Assembly (NCBI GenBank): GCA_002422995.1
Contig: DIUK01000154.1
Coordinates: 9,329 to 22,264, forward strand
Direction: 5' to 3'
DNA: 12,936 nt
Source of the DNA: Rhodocyclaceae bacterium UBA6160
GTDB taxonomy: Bacteria > Pseudomonadota > Gammaproteobacteria > Burkholderiales > Rhodocyclaceae
In this document: positions 1-5,010 of the stretch, piece by piece
How the letters are laid out: each line of letters starts with the position of its first letter
How positions within the stretch are numbered: the stretch's first letter is position 1
Translations under genes and position numbers: made by a program
Notes under the pieces: model-generated
What the model was told of the DNA's origin: nothing
The model's input: only the letters and a program-made list of their open reading frames with translations
The model's database searches: none

Positions 1-316
1 GGCAATGCGCCACCAATTGCCGACGTGGGCGAAAGCCTACCTCGCTGCTCACTACCACGACATCAAACTGCGCAGCCACGCCAGGCAGTGCGTCGCTCAC
101 CTGGCTGATGCGCGTTTCATCCTCGTAGCGCAAAGGCAGATGCAGAGCAAAATCAATGTCCCGACGCAAACCCAGCTTGGCCAGCCGTCCGGCCAAGGTG
201 TTGCCTGCTGCGGCATGACCCGCTTTGCGCCCGGCTTTTGACCCGATGGATCGAGTGGGGCGGGTGGATTCAGCGCCCCCATGATCAACCGTTTTTTTAA
301 CGCGCAGTTCAGCCAA
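1..316 (-). CDS. recG: ATP-dependent DNA helicase RecG, N-terminal part (runs off the left edge)
   Basis: RecG is a superfamily 2 helicase that remodels stalled replication forks and branched recombination intermediates. Only about the first 105 codons are present, so the wedge domain and helicase motifs lie outside the window. Recognition rests on the conserved N-terminal block LAKLGLRRDIDFALHLPLRY followed by EDETRI, and further on by FRPRRQLVAHC, which matches the entry to the RecG wedge domain. The frame is open from an in-frame TAG just upstream to base 1. The first available start is TTG at 316-314, which overlaps the end of ridA by 8 bases and suggests translational coupling; no clear Shine-Dalgarno sequence precedes it. 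The first 35 or so residues are basic and low in complexity, so a later start, such as the TTG inside the sequence NTLAGRLAK, is possible. Identity is firm, the exact start is not. Confidence 0.88.
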   Translation of the reverse strand, partial: MAELRVKKTVDHGGAESTRPTRSIGSKAGRKAGHAAAGNTLAGRLAKLGLRRDIDFALHLPLRYEDETRISQVSDALPGVAAQFDVVVVSSEVGFRPRRQLVAHC

Positions 317-689
317 GCACTAAAACCGCGTCGGCTTCAACCAGCGCATCGCGCGGCAAGGATTTCACCCCCACTGCCGCACGCGCCGGATAAGGCGCAG
401 TGAAATACTGCGCCATGACTTCATTCACCTTGGCAAAGTTGGCCAAATCCGTCAAATAAATCGTCACGCGCACGGCGTCATTCAGACTCCCGCCTGCCGC
501 TTCGCACACCGCCTTGAGATTATCAAACACGCGCACGATCTGCGCGTCTATGCCTTCCACCATCTGCATGGTGGCAGGATCCAGGCCGATCTGGCCGGAC
601 AAATACACGGTATTGCCCGCCTGTACGGCTTGGGAGTAAGGGCCAATCGCAGCAGGCGCGGCAGTTGTTGCAATGATTTTTCGACTCAT
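309..689 (-). CDS. ridA: RidA family 2-iminobutanoate/2-iminopropanoate deaminase
   Basis: This is a small YjgF/YER057c/UK114 (Rid) family protein of 126 residues, the usual length. Family members hydrolyse reactive enamine/imine intermediates released by PLP enzymes such as threonine dehydratase, protecting other PLP enzymes in the cytosol; they act as trimers with the active site between subunits. Visible landmarks are IGPYSQAV (Tyr18), YLSGQIGLDP, VFDNLKAVCEAAG, a YL(T)D segment near residue 78, PARAAVGV with the substrate-carboxylate arginine at 103, and Glu118 in the C-terminal VEADAVLVLG. The Cys that follows the Arg in enterobacterial RidA is Gly107 here, a common variation. An AGAGAA element lies about 10 bases upstream of the ATG. 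The gene overlaps recG, so the two are probably cotranscribed; ridA next to recG is a familiar arrangement in proteobacteria, often with spoT, which is absent here. Confidence 0.93.
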   Translation of the reverse strand: MSRKIIATTAAPAAIGPYSQAVQAGNTVYLSGQIGLDPATMQMVEGIDAQIVRVFDNLKAVCEAAGGSLNDAVRVTIYLTDLANFAKVNEVMAQYFTAPYPARAAVGVKSLPRDALVEADAVLVLG

Positions 690-780
690 GATTAACTATT
701 CTCTAAAAAATAAAACCGTGAAAATTGACTAAAACTCGCTACCGGTTTATTGGGTCTTCTTACGTAAACCAATCACCGAT

Positions 781-1503
781 TTACTTCAAAATAACCAATG
801 CACTTTCATTGATGCCCATCGCCTTGAGCTTGGCACGCGCTTGGTCGGCTTCTGCCTGAGTCGCAAATGGTCCAATGTGCACACGTGACTCAACAATGAC
901 AGGCACACCCTGCGCCTGCATTTTCCTGCGTAAGTTTTCAGCATTAGCCACTGAATTAAATACGCCTAACTGCACCCCAAACTGTTGGGGACGACGAGTT
1001 TTAGCGTGTTGAATCATTGGTTGAGAAGTTAACACCTCAGCTAAATTAGCCTGTTGCTCCTTCACAGCTTGTGATTCAGGTGCAGCAACCACGGTTGCGG
1101 CACCTATAGCAGACTGCTCAGCAGACTGCGGTATTCCCCCACTGATGTTTTTTTCCGACTGCACTTTATCAGCAGACTGAATGGCAGAAATTTGAGTTGT
1201 TGCTGGCAAAGACAAGTCAGGTGGATCACCAGCCACTTGGCCGGCATTTATTTTCTGCGAAGGCAATATGGCGACTGGCGATGTGGCTAGCGATGTTTTT
1301 GCCACTTGATTTTTGGCTACATCCGACGTCCATGGCAACCCGCTAGACCACAGCCCGTTAATAATCACCCACAGCCCGACCAGCCCCACCACCGTGATGC
1401 TAATAGTCGCAATCTGCGTGACCGTCCGATCCTTGACGCTTTCGTCCATCACTGGCAACGACTCGTCCTGAATTTTCTCTTGAAAATTTACCTGATCGAC
1501 CAT
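781..1503 (-). CDS. SPOR domain-containing inner membrane protein
   Basis: This 240-residue protein has the bitopic layout of SPOR-domain division proteins. It has a cytoplasmic N-terminus of about 30 residues and one hydrophobic helix at about 31-50 (IATISITVVGLVGLWVIING). A long Ser/Gln/Ala-rich periplasmic linker follows, about residues 55-165, holding three copies of a QSA tripeptide encoded by a repeated 9-base unit at 1108-1116, 1120-1128 and 1171-1179. A C-terminal SPOR domain, about 170-240, contains FGVQLGVFNSVANAENLRRK and VHIGPFATQAEADQARAKLK. SPOR domains bind peptidoglycan strands stripped of stem peptides and direct proteins to the septum (FtsN, DedD, DamX, RlpA). It could therefore act in division or wall remodelling, but it is too divergent and too isolated to name. 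It is not beside folC, cvpA or ftsN, the usual neighbours of such genes. The ATG is poorly served by a Shine-Dalgarno sequence. Confidence 0.85.
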   Translation of the reverse strand: MVDQVNFQEKIQDESLPVMDESVKDRTVTQIATISITVVGLVGLWVIINGLWSSGLPWTSDVAKNQVAKTSLATSPVAILPSQKINAGQVAGDPPDLSLPATTQISAIQSADKVQSEKNISGGIPQSAEQSAIGAATVVAAPESQAVKEQQANLAEVLTSQPMIQHAKTRRPQQFGVQLGVFNSVANAENLRRKMQAQGVPVIVESRVHIGPFATQAEADQARAKLKAMGINESALVILK

Positions 1504-1800
1504 AGCATTCAGACCGTCGCATTAACCATAATATTGATCGTATTTTTGACCACCGTGTTTAATCACTTTGTTGATCGTCTTAATACACATTGCAGAAAAT
1601 CTAATACTTTGAAAACAGCGCCTTGACCACAGCGCTTTAATGACAGCCTTGATGATACCTCGTCTGTACCCACATTAAAATGCCGCCCTGGTTCGACCAA
1701 CGACGATCTCCTTCAAAAGCAGTAAGCTCACTGAGTACCGAGCAACGTCAGAAAAATCAAATCGATCATCCACTTGTAGTTATTTCAACAATATCCCACC
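1504..1800. other. Non-coding spacer between the divergent SPOR gene and mog
   Basis: No convincing gene lies in these 297 bases. They must hold the promoters of two divergent genes, but no clean pair of sigma-70 boxes could be identified on either strand. Visible structure: the octamer TTGATCGT occurs twice, at 1534-1541 and 1571-1578. A short inverted repeat, AGCGC (1617-1621) and GCGCT (1632-1636), flanks a 10-base loop. A TATTAT sequence reads on the minus strand at 1533-1528 and could be a -10 box for the SPOR gene, though no good -35 box accompanies it. The stretch is visibly richer in A and T than the flanking genes. Confidence 0.5.
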
Positions 1801-2391
1801 ATGAATATCGAACTCCGCATTGGTCTTGTCTCCATTTCTGATCGCGCCTCCAAAGGGATTTACGTAGACCAAGGCTTACCTGCACTAACTGATTGGTTTA
1901 CTGCTGCCCTAAGTACGCCATGGCAAATAGTGCCTCGTTTAATCGAAGACGATCAAACAACTATTGAACGCACACTCATTGAACTATGCGACATTGAAGG
2001 CTGTCACTTGGTATTAACGACAGGTGGAACAGGTCCTGCAATTCGAGATGTCACACCGGAAGCCACCCTGGCTGTAGCGCATAAAATCATGCCGGGATTT
2101 GGCGAACAAATGCGGCAAATATCCCTTCACTTTGTACCCACCGCCATCCTCTCACGGCAAGTCGGTGTTATTCGTGGCAGCACGCTGATTCTTAATTTGC
2201 CCGGCCAGCCAAAATCGATCAAAGAAACCCTGGAAGGCCTCAAAAATACCGACGGCACACCAAGTGTGCCGGGTATTTTCTCAGCCGTGCCTTACTGTCT
2301 TGATTTAATCGGCGGTCCTTACATTGAAACCGTTGAGTCCGTCGTCAAAGCGTTTCGACCTAAATCGGCGATCAAACCAGCAGACGGATAA
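1801..2391 (+). CDS. mog: Molybdopterin adenylyltransferase Mog
   Basis: Mog adenylylates molybdopterin using ATP, activating the dithiolene cofactor for molybdate insertion by MoeA during molybdenum cofactor synthesis in the cytosol. The 196-residue product closely follows Escherichia coli Mog as I recall it (195 residues). It opens with LRIGLVSISDRASKGIYVDQ, has the MPT-binding loop TTGGTGPAIRDVTPEATLAV at about 73-92, and shares the long blocks PGFGEQMRQISLHFVPTAIL, LILNLPGQPKSIKE and VVKAFRPKSA. Asp50 and Asp83 correspond to the catalytic aspartates 49 and 82 of the E. coli enzyme. This pattern fits Mog rather than MoaB, which lacks the longer C-terminal part. No other molybdenum gene is in the window, and no Shine-Dalgarno sequence is seen before the ATG. 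The stop codon lies 4 bases from the end of the convergent esterase gene. Confidence 0.95.
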   Translation: MNIELRIGLVSISDRASKGIYVDQGLPALTDWFTAALSTPWQIVPRLIEDDQTTIERTLIELCDIEGCHLVLTTGGTGPAIRDVTPEATLAVAHKIMPGFGEQMRQISLHFVPTAILSRQVGVIRGSTLILNLPGQPKSIKETLEGLKNTDGTPSVPGIFSAVPYCLDLIGGPYIETVESVVKAFRPKSAIKPADG

Positions 2392-2422
2392 TTGCTTATC
2401 TGGCTAAAACCTTACTTAGCCA
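2387..2422. other. Two adjacent hairpins across the convergent ends of mog and the esterase gene
   Basis: GATAA (2387-2391) and TTATC (2396-2400) form a perfect 5-bp stem with a TTGC loop; the arms contain the stop codons of both genes. Immediately after it, TGGCTAA (2401-2407) and TTAGCCA (2416-2422) form a perfect 7-bp stem with an 8-base loop, lying inside the last codons of the esterase gene. Neither is followed by a run of T, so these are not classic intrinsic terminators. They may still stabilise or end the two converging transcripts. Confidence 0.35.
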
Positions 2423-3064
2423 AATGCCGATATCCCCAACTTCCTGCGGACAAACTGCGTGTCCCATGGCATAAGTTTTCCAATCTACCGCATAGTCCAA
2501 TGCTAACAAGGCATCTCGACCACTCAACGCACGGTCAAGGCGAATAACCTCGTCTGCTGTGCCATGTGCCATTAAAATAGGCAAATCTGCATTGGCTGAT
2601 TGGCGCTCTGCAGCCAGCTTGCCCGCCAAGGGCAAATACGTTGATAACGCCATCACCCCCGCGAGTCTTTCCGGATATCGCAATGCAGTGAGCAACGCCA
2701 CCGCTCCCCCTTGCGAAAAGCCTGCCAACACAATCCGACTCGGGGCAATGCCGCGGGCACGTTCGCGCTCAATCAGCGCCTCGACTTGCTGTTGCGTCGC
2801 ACGCAAACCTCGCTCATCCTCTGGCCCGCCACCGAGTGAAAAAATATCATACCAAGCGCGCATGGACATGCCATTATTAATCGTCACCGGACGCACCGGC
2901 GCATGGGGAAATATAAAACGTATAGCCGACCCAGGTGGCAAAGCAAGCGCCGGCACAATAGGCTCAAAATCATGTCCATCCGCGCCTAAGCCATGCAGCC
3001 AAATTACCGTAGCATCAGGCGAATCGCCTACTTCAGATTCAATCGCTTCTAAATATTCATTCAT
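2396..3064 (-). CDS. Alpha/beta-hydrolase carboxylesterase (phospholipase/carboxylesterase family)
   Basis: This 222-residue cytosolic protein belongs to the Abhydrolase_2 group (bacterial carboxylesterase/acyl-protein thioesterase-like). The oxyanion-hole region reads VIWLHGLGADGHDFEPIVPA (about 20-39). FIFPHAPVRPVTINNG and MRAWYDIFSLGG follow. The nucleophile elbow is GFSQGGA with Ser117; Asp171 (AHGTADEVI) and His202 (YAMGHAVCPQEV) complete the Ser-Asp-His triad. There is no signal peptide. Family members hydrolyse short-chain carboxylic or thio esters; the natural substrate cannot be read from the sequence. The ATG is preceded by GAGGTG at 8-base spacing, a good ribosome binding site. It is convergent with mog and divergent from the CDGSH gene, so it is probably transcribed alone. 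Confidence 0.9.
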   Translation of the reverse strand: MNEYLEAIESEVGDSPDATVIWLHGLGADGHDFEPIVPALALPPGSAIRFIFPHAPVRPVTINNGMSMRAWYDIFSLGGGPEDERGLRATQQQVEALIERERARGIAPSRIVLAGFSQGGAVALLTALRYPERLAGVMALSTYLPLAGKLAAERQSANADLPILMAHGTADEVIRLDRALSGRDALLALDYAVDWKTYAMGHAVCPQEVGDIGIWLSKVLAR

Positions 3065-3096
3065 TAAAAAAACACCTCATCTGATAGATTTTATGA

Positions 3097-3124
3097 TTAA
3101 GAAAACGGATAATGCAGCTAATAT
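3097..3124 (+). promoter_or_regulatory. Weak candidate promoter for the CDGSH gene
   Basis: TTAAGA at 3097-3102 and TAATAT at 3119-3124 are separated by 16 bases, in the 105-base divergent gap between the esterase and CDGSH genes. TATAAC at 3122-3127 is an alternative -10 box. Each box is an imperfect match, and the region is AT-rich enough for chance hits. Confidence 0.25.
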
Positions 3125-3169
3125 AACTGCTCTCATCTTTCTGCTGTTTCGAACTTCCTAGGAGAAATC

Positions 3170-3415
3170 ATGCATAAGCCCGACATCGCAGCAAAATCCC
3201 CGTTTGCTGTAGCCGTTGAAGCTGGCAAGGACTATTTCTGGTGCTCTTGCGGCAAATCAAAAGGGCAACCATTTTGTGATGGCAGCCACAAAGGGTCTGC
3301 GTTTTCGCCAGTCAAATTTACAGCAAGCGAAACCACAACTGTCTATTTCTGTGGCTGTAAGCACAGTAAAAACGGTCCGCTATGCGACGGCTCGCATAAG
3401 TTGCTTTCGTTATAA
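3170..3415 (+). CDS. Tandem CDGSH iron-sulfur domain protein
   Basis: An 81-residue protein made almost entirely of two CDGSH-type [2Fe-2S] motifs (C-x-C-x2-S-x3-P-x-C-D-G-S-H). The first is CSCGKSKGQPFCDGSH, with ligands Cys25, Cys27, Cys36 and His40. The second is CGCKHSKNGPLCDGSH, with ligands Cys61, Cys63, Cys72 and His76. All eight expected ligands (3 Cys and 1 His per cluster) are present. Known relatives are mitoNEET/CISD1 (one motif, dimeric) and CISD3/MiNT, which carries two motifs in one chain as here; the family is linked to redox sensing and iron-sulfur handling. There is no signal peptide or membrane helix, so it should be soluble and cytosolic. A strong AGGAG (3160-3164) sits 5 bases before the ATG. 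It lies 36 bases ahead of aat and could share its transcript, but no functional link is known to me. Confidence 0.93.
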   Translation: MHKPDIAAKSPFAVAVEAGKDYFWCSCGKSKGQPFCDGSHKGSAFSPVKFTASETTTVYFCGCKHSKNGPLCDGSHKLLSL

Positions 3416-3451
3416 GCGCATGCTTTTTAGTGTCAATCTGCTTGTGTTCAA

Positions 3452-4183
3452 ATGCTGACCTGGCTATCGGATGACGGCACTTTCCCTTCACCAGAAACAG
3501 CGTTAGCTGAACCTGCAGGCCCTAATGGGCTGCTAGCAGCAGGTGGTGATTTATCGCCTGAGCGCCTGATTGCTGCCTATACCCAAGGTATTTTCCCTTG
3601 GTATGCCGAAGGTCAGCCCATCCTTTGGTGGAGTCCTGACCCGCGTATGGTGCTCATACCCAACGCGTTGAAAATTTCCCGCTCGCTACGAAAAACCTTA
3701 CGCAATAAAACTTACAGCGTACGTTTTGATACAGCTTTCATGCAAACCATCACGGCCTGCGCACTGATAAGTCGGCGCTGGCAAGACGGCACATGGATTA
3801 ACGCAGACATGATGACAGCCTATGAACGATTGCATCGCCTGGGTTATGCTCATAGCGTAGAGACATGGATAGATGGCGAGTTAGTCGGCGGGTTGTATGG
3901 CATCGCGCTAGGCGGTGTTTTTTATGGCGAATCGATGTTTAGCCATCACCGCGATGCATCAAAAATTGCATTAGCGCATTTATGCGCTTACCTCAAACAG
4001 CAAGAGTTCGGCATAATTGACTGCCAAATGGAAACATCTCACCTCACTTCACTGGGCGCTCAACTCATGCCTCGCAGCGAATTTATCGCTACGCTGGCTC
4101 GCTATCGCCACACAAATCACCAGCCCGAACAATGGCGTGCCTTGGCCATTGATGGATATTTCAAGATCAAGGAGGCGCAATGA
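3452..4183 (+). CDS. aat: Leucyl/phenylalanyl-tRNA--protein transferase
   Basis: Aat transfers Leu or Phe from charged tRNA to the N-terminal Arg or Lys of proteins, creating a primary N-degron recognised by ClpS and degraded by ClpAP. The 243-residue length is normal. Conserved blocks are GLLAAGGDLSPERLIAAYTQ, GIFPWY and WWSPDPRMVL near the N-terminus, then GELVGGLYGIALGGVFYGES, MFSHHRDASKIAL and DCQMETSHLTSLGAQLMPR. Glu160 and Gln192 correspond to the active-site residues Glu156 and Gln188 of the E. coli enzyme. The ATG has no obvious Shine-Dalgarno sequence, but MLTWL followed by FPSP matches the family start. Its stop codon overlaps the bpt start in an ATGA tetranucleotide, so the two are translationally coupled. 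Enterobacteria have aat without bpt; the paired arrangement is typical of other proteobacteria. Confidence 0.96.
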   Translation: MLTWLSDDGTFPSPETALAEPAGPNGLLAAGGDLSPERLIAAYTQGIFPWYAEGQPILWWSPDPRMVLIPNALKISRSLRKTLRNKTYSVRFDTAFMQTITACALISRRWQDGTWINADMMTAYERLHRLGYAHSVETWIDGELVGGLYGIALGGVFYGESMFSHHRDASKIALAHLCAYLKQQEFGIIDCQMETSHLTSLGAQLMPRSEFIATLARYRHTNHQPEQWRALAIDGYFKIKEAQ

Positions 4184-4926
4184 CGCATCTACGCGACCTG
4201 CCGACTTTTCCGCTCTTGCAGTTCTACACAACCACGCCTTATCACTGCTCCTACTTGCCTGACCATTCTGCCCGTTCGCAAGTTGCTACCCCCATTCATC
4301 TGATTGACAACAAAACCTATAGCGAACTGGTACGTGCAGGATTTCGCCGCAGCGGCATGTTTACCTATCGTCCGCGTTGTGATTTTTGCAATGCCTGCGT
4401 GCCCATTCGACTGGATATTAACCACTTCAAACCATCGCGTAGCCAGCGCCGCGCCATGGCACAACATGCCTCGCTGACGAGCAATGAAGTTGAACTCCGC
4501 TTTGATGAAGCGCACTACCAGCTCTACCAGCGCTATCAGAATGCACGCCATGCAGGCGGAGGCATGGATCAAGACAGTCGCGATCAATATGCACAATTTT
4601 TATTGCAAACGCATGTCGATAGTCGCTTGATCGAATTTCGAGAAAACGGCGTCTTACGCATCGTGAGCATCATCGATGTCCTCGACGATGGCCTCTCGGC
4701 GGTATATACCTTTTATGATTGCGATTTACCTCATGCAAGCCTGGGAACATTTGCCGTGCTTTGGCAAGTCGCTGAGTGCCAGCGTCTCGGCCTGCCTTGG
4801 CTATATTTGGGTTACTGGATCAGCCAAAGTAAAAAAATGGCATACAAAGAAAACTTTCATCCGCTGAGCGCACTACGAGATGGCGAGTGGCTACCTTTTG
4901 ATGCCAAAGAAAAAAAGGAAATTTGA
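4180..4926 (+). CDS. bpt: Aspartate/glutamate leucyltransferase Bpt (arginyltransferase-like)
   Basis: Bpt attaches Leu from leucyl-tRNA to proteins beginning with Asp or Glu, extending the bacterial N-degron pathway to acidic residues. It is related in sequence to the eukaryotic arginyltransferase ATE1 and is often annotated as ate. The 248-residue product shows LQFYTTTPYHCSYLPDHSAR near the N-terminus (Cys in YHCSYL), then VRAGFRRSGMFTYRPRCDFC and NACVPIRLDI (the Cys-rich N-terminal domain). The C-terminal GNAT-like half contains VSIIDVLDDGLSAVYTFYDC, LPWLYLGYWI and MAYKENFHPLSAL. The start is well supported by AAGGAGG at 4169-4175 inside the end of aat and by the ATGA overlap. Together with aat it lets tertiary acidic N-termini and basic N-termini both feed ClpS-ClpAP; clpS and clpA are not in this window. 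Confidence 0.95.
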   Translation: MTHLRDLPTFPLLQFYTTTPYHCSYLPDHSARSQVATPIHLIDNKTYSELVRAGFRRSGMFTYRPRCDFCNACVPIRLDINHFKPSRSQRRAMAQHASLTSNEVELRFDEAHYQLYQRYQNARHAGGGMDQDSRDQYAQFLLQTHVDSRLIEFRENGVLRIVSIIDVLDDGLSAVYTFYDCDLPHASLGTFAVLWQVAECQRLGLPWLYLGYWISQSKKMAYKENFHPLSALRDGEWLPFDAKEKKEI

Positions 4927-4959
4927 AAACTTTTACCTGCATTCAAGTACGCATTTCAA

Positions 4960-4980
4960 CCGCTACACACTAGCTAGCGG
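4960..4980. other. Short hairpin between the convergent bpt and solute-binding protein genes
   Basis: CCGCTA (4960-4965) and TAGCGG (4975-4980) form a 6-bp stem around a 9-base loop in the 84-base gap between two convergent stop codons. There is no T run on either side, so it may only weakly end or stabilise transcripts. Confidence 0.25.
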
Positions 4981-5010
4981 CTGATACAAGCTTGTTCTTC
5001 ATACCCGTTT

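Noticed and set aside
1306..1626. An open frame on the plus strand opposite the start of the SPOR gene.
   Set aside because: Its product is Pro/His-rich without recognisable domains, and it lies mostly antisense to a well-supported gene, so it is a shadow frame.
3107..3126. GATAATGCAGCTAATATAA upstream of the CDGSH gene looks somewhat like a Fur box.
   Set aside because: Only about 10 of 19 positions match the consensus (the first seven do, the second half does not), which is expected by chance in AT-rich DNA.
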